Assembly: GCF_000701705.1 (NCBI RefSeq)
Contig: NZ_JNJP01000072.1
Location: 1 to 18,308 of the forward strand
Reading direction: 5' to 3'
DNA length: 18,308 nucleotides
Source of the DNA: Bilophila wadsworthia ATCC 49260
GTDB lineage: Bacteria; Desulfobacterota; Desulfovibrionia; Desulfovibrionales; Desulfovibrionaceae
Shown: in pieces, positions 7,593 to 15,532 of the stretch
Position numbering within the stretch: the first letter of the stretch is position 1
Layout of the letters: each line of letters opens with the position of its first letter
Notes under the pieces: generated by a model
Told to the model about the DNA's origin: nothing
What the model saw: only the letters and a program-made list of their open reading frames with translations
Database searches by the model: none
Program-made: the position numbers and the translations under genes

Positions 7593-9257
7593 ATGGCCAA
7601 AATGCCAAAACCGGAAGAAATGATCGCCTCCCGTGCGAGTTTCCCCGAAAAGAGCTGGATGGACGTCAAGACCGAGATCAAGGCCGGCATGTACGCCTAT
7701 CCCGCCAAGGTGGATATCATGGAAGGGCTGCACATGCCTCATCCCCATGCGTGGCAGCCTGAGGAAGAGGATTGGCACCTGCCCGAAAACTGGGAAGAAA
7801 TCATCTATAAGGCCTTGAAGGAACGTCTTGCCAAGCACCGTTCCCTCAAGATCTTCATGGATACCTGCGTGCGTTGCGGCGCCTGCGCCGACAAATGCCA
7901 CTTCTTCCTCGGCACCAACGATCCGAAAAATATGCCTGTGCTGCGTGCGGAACTGCTCCGTTCCGTGTACCGCCGCGACTTCACCACCGCCGGGCGTCTC
8001 CTCGGCAAGGTTGCGGGCGCCCGCAAGCTGACCACCGACGTCATCAAAGAATGGTTCACCTACTTCTACCAGTGCACCGAATGCCGCCGCTGCTCGCTGT
8101 TCTGCCCCTACGGCATCGATACCGCCGAAATCACGGCTATCGTCCGCGAACTGCTGCATGAGCTCGGCCTCGGCATCAACTGGATCATGGAACCGGTGTC
8201 CAACTGTAACCGCACGGGCAACCACCTCGGCATCCAGCCCCACGCCTTCAAGGAAATCGTTGAATTCCTCTGCGAAGATATCGAAACCATCACCGGTATC
8301 CATATCGATCCGCCTTTCAACGAGAAGGGGCACGAGATCCTCTTCATCACGCCTTCCGGCGACGTGTTCGCGGAACCCGGCATCTACACCTTCATGGGGT
8401 ACCTGATGCTGTTCCACGAGCTTGGGCTGGACTACACCCTGTCCACCTACGCCTCCGAAGGCGGCAACTTCGGCTCCTTCGTGTCCTTCGACATGGCGAA
8501 GAAGCTGAACGCCAAGATGTACGCGGAAGCCAAGCGCCTCGGCTCCAAATGGATCCTCGGCGGCGAATGCGGCCACATGTGGCGCGTCATCAACCAGTAC
8601 ATGGCGACCTACAACGGCCCCGCGCCCGAAGGCATGATGGACGTTCCCACGTCCCCCATCACCGGCACGCGCTTTGAAAACGCACGGGCCACCAAGATGG
8701 TGCACATCGCCGAGTTCACGGCCGACCTGATTCACCACAACAAGCTGAATCTCCGCCCCGAACGCAACACCGGCATCATCACCACCTTCCACGACTCCTG
8801 CAACCCGGCCCGCGCCATGGGTATGCTCGAAGAGCCCCGCGCCGTCCTGCGCGCCGTCTGCCCCGAATTCGTGGAAATGCCCCCGCACACCATCCGGGAA
8901 GAAACCTTCTGCTGCGGTTCCGGTTCCGGCCTCAACACCGAGGAAATCATGGAACTGCGCCTGCGCGCCGGCTTCCCCCGCGGGAACGCCCTCCGCTACG
9001 TGCAGGAAAAGAACGGCGTCAACTGGATGTCCTGCGTCTGCGCCATCGACCGCGCCACGCTGCCGCCTCTCGCCAACTACTGGGCGCCGGGCGTCACCGT
9101 CAGCGGCCTGCACGAACTGGTCGCCAACGCGCTGGTCATGAAGGGCGAACAGCCCCGTACCATGAACCTGCGTCAGGAAGACCTCGAATGCCCCGACCCC
9201 GAGCCAGAGGAAGAGGCCGTTGAAGAGCTCGCCGCTTCTGCCGAGGAGGACAATTAA
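7593..9257 (+). CDS. dsrK: DsrK, HdrD-like iron-sulfur subunit of DsrMKJOP
   Basis: This 554-residue cytoplasmic iron-sulfur protein is homologous to the catalytic subunit HdrD of heterodisulfide reductase. It is thought to act on the DsrC trisulfide or disulfide. Two classical [4Fe-4S] motifs lie at Cys92/95/98/102 and Cys161/164/167/171. The C-terminal CCG-type region contains GGEC (Cys326), HDSC (Cys403), the CysCys pair 440-441 (CCGSGSG) and Cys481/Cys483. These should hold the special catalytic [4Fe-4S] cluster. AAGGAG (7579-7584) overlaps the dsrM stop codon and sits 8 nt before the ATG, so translation is probably coupled. The acidic C-terminal tail is of unknown role. Confidence 0.96.
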   Translation: MAKMPKPEEMIASRASFPEKSWMDVKTEIKAGMYAYPAKVDIMEGLHMPHPHAWQPEEEDWHLPENWEEIIYKALKERLAKHRSLKIFMDTCVRCGACADKCHFFLGTNDPKNMPVLRAELLRSVYRRDFTTAGRLLGKVAGARKLTTDVIKEWFTYFYQCTECRRCSLFCPYGIDTAEITAIVRELLHELGLGINWIMEPVSNCNRTGNHLGIQPHAFKEIVEFLCEDIETITGIHIDPPFNEKGHEILFITPSGDVFAEPGIYTFMGYLMLFHELGLDYTLSTYASEGGNFGSFVSFDMAKKLNAKMYAEAKRLGSKWILGGECGHMWRVINQYMATYNGPAPEGMMDVPTSPITGTRFENARATKMVHIAEFTADLIHHNKLNLRPERNTGIITTFHDSCNPARAMGMLEEPRAVLRAVCPEFVEMPPHTIREETFCCGSGSGLNTEEIMELRLRAGFPRGNALRYVQEKNGVNWMSCVCAIDRATLPPLANYWAPGVTVSGLHELVANALVMKGEQPRTMNLRQEDLECPDPEPEEEAVEELAASAEEDN

Positions 9258-9260
9258 ACC

Positions 9261-9647
9261 ATGTATAATGCCAAATACATCATCCCCGGCGTCCTGATCG
9301 CCGTAGTGGCGTTCACCTCGCCCTTCTGGCTGAACCTCGGCGGCAAGACCTACGTCTACCCCGAAGTCGCCCTGCCCACGGGCGAAGGCAAGGACAAGTG
9401 CATCGAGTCCAAGGAATGGATGCGTGCCGAACACATGGCCCTGCTGAACACCTGGCGCGATGAAGCCATCCGCGAAGGCAAGCGCGAATACGTCGCCACC
9501 GATGGCCGCAAGTGGGTCATCAGCCTTCAGGATACGTGCATGGCCTGCCATACGAACAAGGCCGACTTCTGCGACAAGTGCCACAACAGCAACAACGTTG
9601 ATCCGTATTGCTGGACCTGCCACATCGCGCCGAGGGGGAACAACTAA
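9261..9647 (+). CDS. dsrJ: DsrJ, periplasmic triheme cytochrome c of DsrMKJOP
   Basis: This 128-residue protein has an N-terminal hydrophobic segment (about 7-23) that acts as a signal anchor, placing the rest in the periplasm. Three heme c motifs, CMACH, CDKCH and CWTCH, start at Cys93, Cys104 and Cys117. Cys47 corresponds in position to the cysteine (about residue 46) reported as an unusual heme ligand in Allochromatium DsrJ. That gives one His/Cys-ligated heme. It is tightly packed: it begins 3 nt after dsrK, with a GAGGAGGA ribosome site inside the end of dsrK. Its stop overlaps the dsrO start in TAATG. Confidence 0.95.
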   Translation: MYNAKYIIPGVLIAVVAFTSPFWLNLGGKTYVYPEVALPTGEGKDKCIESKEWMRAEHMALLNTWRDEAIREGKREYVATDGRKWVISLQDTCMACHTNKADFCDKCHNSNNVDPYCWTCHIAPRGNN

Positions 9648-10444
9648 TGAAAAGCAGAAGAGACTTTCTGAAGATAGCCGGTCTCTCCGCCTTTGCGCTG
9701 GGCACGGCTTCCGCCCTGACCCTCGCAACCGGGAGCAAGGCCAGCGCCCTCCCGGCGGGCACCGCGCCCGCCAAGGGCAGCTACACCAACGAACCTGATG
9801 CCCTGCACGCCAAACGCTGGGCCATGGTCATCGACACCCGCAAGTTCACCTCGCCGGAACATTTCCAGCGCGTGATCGACGCGTGCCACCATGCCCACAA
9901 CGTGCCCACCATCCCCGGCAACCAGGACGTCAAATGGATCTGGACGGACAAGTACGCCCACGTCTTCCCTGACGACGTGAACGCCTACATGCCCGAAAAG
10001 TTCCTGCACGGCGATTTCCTCCTGCTGTGCAACCACTGCGAAAACCCGCCCTGCGTACGCGTGTGCCCCACCGCCGCCACCTTCAAGCGTGAGGACGGCA
10101 TCGTGGTGATGGACCCCCACCGCTGCATCGGCTGCCGTTTCTGCATGGCCGGCTGCCCGTTCGGCGCCCGCAGCTTCAACTTCCGCGATCCGCAGCCCTA
10201 CGTGAAGGATGTGAACCCCGAGTTCCCCATGCGTACCCGCGGCGTGGTCGAGAAGTGCACGTTCTGCACCGAACGCCTGGCTCAGGGCAAGCTCCCCGCC
10301 TGCGTGGAAGCCTCCGAAGGCGCGATGATCTTCGGCGACCTGAACGATCCGGGTTCGCCCGTGCGTCAGGCCCTGTCGGAGAACTTCACCATCCGCCGCA
10401 AACCCACTCTGGGCACCCAGCCCGGCGTGTACTACATCATCTAG
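9647..10444 (+). CDS. dsrO: DsrO, periplasmic ferredoxin-like subunit of DsrMKJOP
   Basis: This 265-residue iron-sulfur protein is exported by the Tat pathway. The N-terminus reads SRRDFLK, followed by a hydrophobic core and ASA near residue 34. It passes electrons between DsrJ and membrane DsrP. Cysteine motifs are CxxCx4Cx3C (128/131/136/140), CxxCxxCx3C (160/163/166/170) and CxxCx11C (204/207/219). The last lacks its usual fourth cysteine (Ser223). The N-terminal CxxCxxCxxxC motif of the wider family is reduced to Cys80. Cys80 with 204/207/219 would make a third cluster, giving three in total. The start at 9647 shares its A with the dsrJ stop and has GAGGGGG just upstream. The upstream in-frame ATG at 9608 would break the Tat signal position. 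Confidence 0.95.
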   Translation: MKSRRDFLKIAGLSAFALGTASALTLATGSKASALPAGTAPAKGSYTNEPDALHAKRWAMVIDTRKFTSPEHFQRVIDACHHAHNVPTIPGNQDVKWIWTDKYAHVFPDDVNAYMPEKFLHGDFLLLCNHCENPPCVRVCPTAATFKREDGIVVMDPHRCIGCRFCMAGCPFGARSFNFRDPQPYVKDVNPEFPMRTRGVVEKCTFCTERLAQGKLPACVEASEGAMIFGDLNDPGSPVRQALSENFTIRRKPTLGTQPGVYYII

Positions 10445-10453
10445 GAGGCCGCC

Positions 10454-11632
10454 ATGCTCGAACTGATTCTCAAAGGCCGGCCGCGCTTCTACCTGTGGCT
10501 TTGCTTCCTTGGCGCAATCTTTGGCCTCGGCTTCATCGTGTACATCTTCCAGGCGAACATCGGCCTTGCCATCACCGGCATGAGCCGCGACGTCTCCTGG
10601 GGGCTGTACATCGCCCAGTTCACCTACTTCGTCGGCGTGGCCGCAGGCGCTGTGATGCTCGTGCTCCCCGCCTACTTCCACCATTACGAGAAGTTCAAAC
10701 GGATCATCATCTTCGGCGAATTCATGGCCGTGGGTGCCGTGATCATGTGCATGCTCTTCATCGTGGTCGACCTCGGGCAGCCGCAGCGCGCTCTCAACGT
10801 GCTGCTGCATCCCACGCCGAACTCCGTGATGTTCTGGGATATGACCGTTCTGTTCGGTTATCTCCTCCTGAACATCATCATCGGCTGGGTCACCCTTGAA
10901 GCCGCCCGCAACGACGTGAAGCCGCCGAAGTGGATCAAGGTCCTCATCTACATCTCCATCATCTGGGCCTTCTCCATCCACACCGTCACCGGTTTCCTGT
11001 ACGCCGGCATCCCGGGCCGCCACTACTGGCTCACCGCCATCATGGCCGCCCGCTTCCTCGCCTCCGCGTTCTGCTCCGGTCCGGCCATCCTGCTGCTGCT
11101 CCTGATGGCCGTGCGCCGCGTGACCGGCTTCGAGCCCGGCCGCGAAGCCATGAAGACCCTGTCCACCATCATCACCTATGCGATGTGCGTGAACGTGTTC
11201 TTCTACCTGCTGGAAATCTTCACGGCTTTCTACAGCGGCATCCCCGGACACCAGCACTCCATCCTGTACCTCTTCACGGGTCATGATGGGCATATGGCGT
11301 GGATCAACAGCTGGATGTGGACCGCCGTCGTGTTCGCCGTGCTGTCCCTGCTCATGCTGATCCCCCCGGCGCTGCGCTACAACGACAAAATCCTGCCCTG
11401 GGCCCTTATCCTCCTCGTGATCGCCTCGTGGATCGACAAGAGCCTCGGCCTGCTCATCGGCGGCTTCGTGCCCAACATGTTCGAAACCGTCACCGAGTAC
11501 ACTCCGACCATTCCTGAAATCCTCGTCGCGCTCGGCGTCTACGGGCTCGGAGGCATCATCATCTCCGTGCTCTGGAAGATCGCCATGGACGTGAAAAAGG
11601 AAAACGGAACGTTCGCGTTGAAAGACAATTAA
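10454..11632 (+). CDS. dsrP: DsrP, NrfD-like membrane subunit of DsrMKJOP
   Basis: This 392-residue polytopic membrane protein of the NrfD/PsrC family has about ten hydrophobic helices spread over residues 12-375. Family-typical sequence includes DLGQPQR (106-112), TPNSVM (121-126) and SIHTVTGF (174-181). It exchanges electrons and probably protons with the menaquinone pool together with DsrO and DsrJ. AGGAGG overlaps the dsrO stop codon and gives a strong ribosome site ahead of the ATG at 10454. It is the last gene of the operon, and two hairpins follow within 120 nt. No dsrC or dsrAB is in the window. Confidence 0.95.
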   Translation: MLELILKGRPRFYLWLCFLGAIFGLGFIVYIFQANIGLAITGMSRDVSWGLYIAQFTYFVGVAAGAVMLVLPAYFHHYEKFKRIIIFGEFMAVGAVIMCMLFIVVDLGQPQRALNVLLHPTPNSVMFWDMTVLFGYLLLNIIIGWVTLEAARNDVKPPKWIKVLIYISIIWAFSIHTVTGFLYAGIPGRHYWLTAIMAARFLASAFCSGPAILLLLLMAVRRVTGFEPGREAMKTLSTIITYAMCVNVFFYLLEIFTAFYSGIPGHQHSILYLFTGHDGHMAWINSWMWTAVVFAVLSLLMLIPPALRYNDKILPWALILLVIASWIDKSLGLLIGGFVPNMFETVTEYTPTIPEILVALGVYGLGGIIISVLWKIAMDVKKENGTFALKDN

Positions 11633-11641
11633 GACTTGGAA

Positions 11642-11669
11642 GGAGGCCCCTTCTGAAGATGGGGCCTCC
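11642..11669 (+). terminator. Hairpin directly after dsrP
   Basis: GGAGGCCCC (11642-11650) pairs perfectly with GGGGCCTCC (11661-11669) around a 10-nt loop, 9 nt after the dsrP stop. The tail is C-rich, with no U-tract. It may work as an mRNA-stabilising hairpin or a weak terminator, with the downstream hairpin completing termination. Confidence 0.6.
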
Positions 11670-11710
11670 CTCTCCCCCCTCTCCCGACTTTGGGTGAAGG
11701 TGGATTTTCC

Positions 11711-11750
11711 AAAGCCCCTGTGCGGAAATCGCGCGGGGGCTTTTCATTTG
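11711..11750 (+). terminator. Second, canonical terminator of the dsr operon
   Basis: AAAGCCCC (11711-11718) pairs with GGGGCTTT (11736-11743). There is an internal GCG/CGC stem, and the 3' arm ends in the U-rich tail TTTTCATTTG. It is a normal Rho-independent terminator about 80 nt after dsrP and separates the operon from the hydrolase gene. Confidence 0.8.
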
Positions 11751-11899
11751 AAAAAAGAGGGTTCTCACCCGCTTGCCAAGGATGCGGGGCTTTGACATTC
11801 TAGAGTGCGTTGTTGGGCAAAAACGTTTCCTCCCCGGTTTTTCGCGCGGGAAACGCCCGGCGGCGCCCCCGCCCGATTTCAATAGAAAAGGAAAAGCCG

Positions 11900-12556
11900 A
11901 TGAATTTCACGTTTCAGCGCAATCCCGAACGGCTTCTGGATCTGTGCGGCCTGTCCCCCATCCGGGACAGGCGGCAGGAAAAGCTTTTCATGGAAAAAGC
12001 GGCGGCCCTCGAAGCGCAGGATCTGCGGCCTCTGGTTCTGGTCATCGGCGGCTTCCTCGATCAGATCCTCGGGAACAGTTATGCCGTCAGCGCCCGCTAT
12101 CCCGCCGATCTGCGCGCCAGACACGACGTCTGGTTCCGCGAGCACTACGAAAGCCGCAAAATGCGCGACATCGTGAACATCTACGCCTCCAAAGGCCATT
12201 CCGTGGCCCTCATCGGGCACAGCTGGGGCGGGGACGCGGCGGTCAACCTCGTCGCCCGCAAACTCAATGCGCCCATCGATCTGCTGATCAGCCTCGATCC
12301 CGTATCGCGCAAGGGAGCGCCCCGCCGGAGGCTCCCCAACGTCCGCCACTGGCTGAACATCCATATCGACTACAGCCAGAGCACATGGTTCGACATCCCC
12401 AATCTCGTGGCCCGCATCGGCGGCCCGTGGGAAGCTGCGGAAAACGCCGACGTGAACGTCTCCTGCCCCCCGGACATGACCCATGCGTGGGCGTGGGGGA
12501 TGTTCGAGCGCTACGGTGAAAAAGTCCTGCGGGAACGCGCCGAAGGCTGGAAGTAA
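11900..12556 (+). CDS. Small alpha/beta-hydrolase
   Basis: This 218-residue cytoplasmic protein has a nucleophile elbow GHSWGG (106-111, Ser108) after a strand (SVALI), as in lipase/esterase-type alpha/beta hydrolases. A likely oxyanion/core strand VLVIGGF lies near 46-52. Asp133 (SLDPVS) and His195 (THAWAW) are plausible remaining triad residues. There is no signal peptide or lid-type insertion, and the substrate is unknown. The start at 11900 is supported by AAGGAA six nt upstream. It is separated from dsrP by 267 nt with two terminators, so it should have its own promoter, but I see no convincing one. It converges on the dehydrogenase gene downstream. Confidence 0.85.
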   Translation: MNFTFQRNPERLLDLCGLSPIRDRRQEKLFMEKAAALEAQDLRPLVLVIGGFLDQILGNSYAVSARYPADLRARHDVWFREHYESRKMRDIVNIYASKGHSVALIGHSWGGDAAVNLVARKLNAPIDLLISLDPVSRKGAPRRRLPNVRHWLNIHIDYSQSTWFDIPNLVARIGGPWEAAENADVNVSCPPDMTHAWAWGMFERYGEKVLRERAEGWK

Positions 12557-12615
12557 AAAAATTGGGGAAGGGAACGGGAAACTTCCTGTAAAAAGTTTCC
12601 CGTTTCCTTCCCCAA
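12555..12615. terminator. Bidirectional terminator between convergent genes
   Basis: The arms at 12562-12584 and 12593-12615 pair over 23 bp with one mismatch and an 8-nt loop. On the plus strand the hairpin follows the hydrolase stop directly but lacks a U-tract. On the minus strand it is followed by seven T (the run of A at 12555-12561), making a canonical terminator for the dehydrogenase, about 200 nt past that gene's stop. The loop-proximal GGGAAACTT/AAGTTTCCC core is shared with the hairpin at 18261. Confidence 0.85.
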
Positions 12616-12748
12616 ACCCACCAGCGCGGCCCGCGCCTCCCCTTTCCCTTCAAGCACTTTTACGCTTATCGAATCCCTGCCGACGGGCTTGGGAAAACCG
12701 AATGTTGAGGCATTGGAGGATGGAGGTTGCTGGCTTCCGAATGTTTTT

Positions 12749-12776
12749 CTCAAAAGTTACATGTAATTTTCATGAG
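12749..12776. repeat. Inverted repeat with TTACATGTAA core
   Basis: A perfect 10-bp palindrome TTACATGTAA (12757-12766) lies inside a longer imperfect dyad running from CTCAAAAG to TTTTCATGAG. It sits between the two convergent genes, about 40 nt past the stop of the dehydrogenase. It has no U-tract on either strand, so it is not an evident terminator. A protein-binding site or RNA stability element is possible. Confidence 0.3.
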
Positions 12777-12816
12777 ATGGCAAGAGTATTCAAAGTTTAC
12801 CCCCCTTGGAGGGCTG

Positions 12817-13563
12817 TTACCCCTTGAATACCCGGGCGGAGGCGAGCGACTGCGTGGTGGGCATGACTTCGACCTGTGAGACGTTCACATGCGCGGGGCG
12901 GGAAACGACCCACCAGATGGTGTCGGCGATGTCCTCGGGCCGGAGCGGGTGCGCGTTCTCGTAGAGCGTGTCAAAGCGCGATTCGTCGCCCTTGAAACGG
13001 ACATTGGAGAATTCGGATTCGAGCAAACCGGGCTCGACGTCGGTCACGCGAACGCCGGTCCCGTGCAGGTCGCAGCGCAAGCCCCGTGAGAACTGGAGCA
13101 CGAACCCCTTGCTTGCGCCATACACGTTGCTGCCGGGGTAGGCATAGGTCCCGGCGATGGAACCGAGGTTCACCACATGCCCGGAATGGCGCTCCACCAT
13201 ACCGGGCAGCGCCGCGCGCGTGCAGTACAGCAGACCCTTGATGTTCGTATCCACCATCGTATCCCAATCGTCGAGCGAACACGCCTGAGCCGGCTCCAAG
13301 CCAAGGGCCAGCCCCGCATTGTTCACGAGGACGTCGGGCGCGCCGAAACGCTCCTTTGCCTCGGAGAAAACGTGTTCGACAGCCGCCTTGTCCCGCACAT
13401 CCAGCTTGAAGCAGTGGACGCTGCCGGGATGCGCGTCTTGCAACTCCTGCAAGCGTTCCTCGCGGCGGGCCATCGCAACGACGGTCCAGCCTTCCTCAAT
13501 AAAACGTTCGGCGGTGGCCCGGCCGATTCCCGACGTAGCTCCGGTGATATACGCGACTGGCAT
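12817..13563 (-). CDS. ydfG: NADP-dependent 3-hydroxy acid dehydrogenase, YdfG type (SDR family)
   Basis: This 248-residue classical short-chain dehydrogenase has the same length as Escherichia coli YdfG and strong resemblance across its length. Shared stretches include NNAGLALG, DLHGTGVRVTD and EPGLLESEFSNVRFKGD. YdfG oxidises serine and related 3-hydroxy acids and reduces malonic semialdehyde. The cofactor site is TGATSGIG (7-14), with a basic ARREER stretch near 32-37 favouring NADP. Catalytic Ser135, Tyr148 and Lys152 (YGASK) are present, as is NNAG (81-84). The ATG at 13563 has AAGGAG about 7 nt upstream. An in-frame extension to 13749 has no such signal and crosses a hairpin. The specific substrate is inferred from family similarity. 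Confidence 0.9.
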   Translation of the reverse strand: MPVAYITGATSGIGRATAERFIEEGWTVVAMARREERLQELQDAHPGSVHCFKLDVRDKAAVEHVFSEAKERFGAPDVLVNNAGLALGLEPAQACSLDDWDTMVDTNIKGLLYCTRAALPGMVERHSGHVVNLGSIAGTYAYPGSNVYGASKGFVLQFSRGLRCDLHGTGVRVTDVEPGLLESEFSNVRFKGDESRFDTLYENAHPLRPEDIADTIWWVVSRPAHVNVSQVEVMPTTQSLASARVFKG

Positions 13564-13916
13564 GGAAAACTCCTTTGATGACAAGGTGATGTTCCAGAGC
13601 GGATTACCTTTGAAAGCATCGCGTTTCAGAGGTCCATTCCGCCGAGAATCGTCGTTTTCGGCGGAACCCGTGCCGCATTGGAGCGCACTGAACGTGCGTC
13701 CGGCGCTGGGGCGTTGCACACATGCTCTAAGAACGGAATGTCCATACAAAAAAAGCCGTTCCTCTCTGCCTACAGAAAACGGAACGGCCGGTCAACGCCG
13801 GACGCTTTCCGGCTTTTCCGCCTTCATGGATCTGCTTTTCCACCGCCCGCCTTTTCTCCCCATCCATACAATACAGAAAAAACGTGGACAGGGATTCGGC
13901 AAGCCCAAAAGTCTTT
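13564..13916. other. Gene-free leader and spacer upstream of the dehydrogenase
   Basis: This 353-nt stretch holds no convincing gene. Read on the minus strand, from high to low coordinate, it contains: the CCAAAGACTTTTG tail of the acyltransferase terminator; a possible 11-codon ORF (13827-13792); an intrinsic terminator (13788-13748); and a 9-bp hairpin, TTCCGCCGA/TCGGCGGAA (13637-13645 with 13658-13666). The dehydrogenase follows. Its promoter should lie here, probably between the terminator and the last hairpin, but I cannot place it. Confidence 0.5.
13748..13788 (-). terminator. Intrinsic terminator upstream of the dehydrogenase
   Basis: On the minus strand, GCCGTTCC pairs with GGAACGGC (plus-strand 13781-13788 and 13755-13762). 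A further TCTG/CAGA inner stem is possible, and seven T follow (the run of A at 13748-13754). It ends any minus-strand transcript entering from 13789 or beyond: either read-through from the acyltransferase or a short leader RNA of the dehydrogenase gene. Confidence 0.75.
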
Positions 13917-13962
13917 GGAGGGGCGGGGGAAGCTTTTCTTCAGAAAAGTCCCCCGCCCCTCC
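13906..13962 (-). terminator. G-rich hairpin terminator of the msbA-acyltransferase unit
   Basis: The arms at 13917-13939 and 13942-13962 pair over about 21 bp with a 2-nt bulge, starting 8 nt after the acyltransferase stop. On the minus strand the stem is followed by CCAAAGACTTTTG (13918-13906), identical to 32-44 at the left edge. There is no plain U-tract, but the tail is partly T-rich. Confidence 0.75.
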
Positions 13963-13969
13963 AGTTCAA

Positions 13970-15532
13970 TCAATCGTCCATAACCCGCTTCGTCTTCCAG
14001 CGGTTGTGCATCCAGAACCATTGATCGGGCGCGCGGCGGACCATGCGCTCATTGGCCTCCGTATAAAATGCGGCGACCGCGAGCGCTTTTTCCTCAGCAT
14101 CACCTTCAAGGAGGGCCGTGTCCAGCGGCTCCTCTATAATAATACGATACCGATCCCCGTCGCGGATCAACGCGATGGGCCAGACCAAGGCCTTGGCCCG
14201 GACGGCAAGGACAGCGGGCCCTTTGTTGACGGCGGCCTCCTCGCCAAGGAACGGCAGGAAAAACGCTTCGCTTCGGCTGGTATTGTGATCCGCGAGAAAC
14301 GCCGCGTACCCGTTCTTCCTGAGTGCCCGCAATACGGGAAAAGCCGCTTCCCGGTGCCCGATGACGTCCGCCCCATGAGAAGAGCGCAGCCGCGTGGTGA
14401 CGTAATCCATCAGCTTGTTTTTATACGTCCGCACGACCGTCAGGCGCGGATGGTCGGATACATCCCCAAGCAGGCTGGCCAACAGTTCCCAAGCCCCGAG
14501 ATGTGCCGTTGTTATCACGCTGGGGCGCTCTCCTCGTTTGAGACGCTCCAGCAGATCCGGGCGCTCCACGTCGAGCAAGGGATGGGACAAGCCGAACTCG
14601 GGAACGAGGACCGACTCGAGGAACGAACGGGCGTTGTGCGTGAAGCTGGCCCGCGCCAGCGACTCCGCCGTTGCCTGCGAAAGTTCAAGGTGCCGGGCTA
14701 TGCTCTCCGTGGCGAGACGGCGGCGCTTGGGCAGGCATGTCCAGAGCAGGGAGCCAAGCCCCTTGGCAAGCGAACGGATACGGGAAAAGCCGAGTTTGCC
14801 GAGCAGAAGGGCGAAGCCATAGCCCACCCGGCACATGGCCCGGGAAAACGCCTGGGAAAGCTGGTGGAGCAAGGAAGGGGAAGGCGGCAGTTCGGGCGCT
14901 TTCAGGGCCTCAAGCTTTTCCTCAAGGCGGCGGCACTCGCGCGCTACGGCTTCGGGATCGCGGATATCGCATTCGACGCGGTAGGCGTCGGCGCACACCA
15001 TCGAAACCCGGCTGAACGGCAAAGGAAGCTGGAAACGATCCCAGCTTTTGAAGACCTTGCGCCGTTCCATGAACAGACGGATGGGCACGATGGGCGCGTC
15101 CGCACGGGCGGCGAGGAATATCGCGCCTTCCTTGACTTCATGGCGCGGGCCGCGCGGGCCGTCCACGGTCACGCAGCCGCAGATCCCGGATTCGCGCATC
15201 CGGCGGGCGGCGGCAAGAAGGGCCTTCACCCCGCCCCGGGAGCTGGACCCCCGGGCCGTTTCAAGGCCCATGCGTTCCAGCACCCCGGCGAGGAGGTCGC
15301 CGTCGTCGCTCTGGCTGACCAGCGCAATGATGTTGAGCCGACGTTTCAGGTAAATCAGGGGAAAGAGTTCGTCATGCCACAGCGACAGGACCACGGGACG
15401 GCCCTGATCGGTCGTGTTTTCGATGGCGGCGCGGTTGATTTCGGTATAGCGCAGCGAGCGGCACCACAGGCGGTACAGCCAATACACGGGCGCGGAAAGG
15501 GCTCCGAGCAACGATTTTCCAGAATGAGGCAT
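13970..15532 (-). CDS. Fused DUF374-type and LpxL/HtrB-type lysophospholipid/lipid A acyltransferase
   Basis: This single frame of 520 residues has two acyltransferase modules. Residues 1-210 resemble DUF374 proteins of the lysophospholipid acyltransferase superfamily, with SLWHDELF (50-57, His53) and VDGPRGPRHEVKEGA (123-137). Residues about 222-520 resemble the LpxL/HtrB lipid A late acyltransferases. That half has the catalytic HX4E motif HLGAWE (344-349), DHNTSR (415-420) and the C-terminal PDQWFWMHNRWKTK (502-515). It should act at the inner face of the inner membrane, adding acyl chains to lipid A or to another lysolipid. It starts inside the msbA stop (TGATG, 1-nt overlap), so translation is coupled to the lipid A flippase. 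The fusion is unusual to me. Neither module shows an obvious break, although the DUF374 half has HDELF where I expect HGR-like residues. Confidence 0.9.
   Translation of the reverse strand: MPHSGKSLLGALSAPVYWLYRLWCRSLRYTEINRAAIENTTDQGRPVVLSLWHDELFPLIYLKRRLNIIALVSQSDDGDLLAGVLERMGLETARGSSSRGGVKALLAAARRMRESGICGCVTVDGPRGPRHEVKEGAIFLAARADAPIVPIRLFMERRKVFKSWDRFQLPLPFSRVSMVCADAYRVECDIRDPEAVARECRRLEEKLEALKAPELPPSPSLLHQLSQAFSRAMCRVGYGFALLLGKLGFSRIRSLAKGLGSLLWTCLPKRRRLATESIARHLELSQATAESLARASFTHNARSFLESVLVPEFGLSHPLLDVERPDLLERLKRGERPSVITTAHLGAWELLASLLGDVSDHPRLTVVRTYKNKLMDYVTTRLRSSHGADVIGHREAAFPVLRALRKNGYAAFLADHNTSRSEAFFLPFLGEEAAVNKGPAVLAVRAKALVWPIALIRDGDRYRIIIEEPLDTALLEGDAEEKALAVAAFYTEANERMVRRAPDQWFWMHNRWKTKRVMDD

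Noticed and set aside
12483..12827. Plus-strand frame overlapping the end of the hydrolase and the intergenic hairpin
   Set aside because: It runs through a terminator stem, has no family features, and its start lies inside the hydrolase gene.
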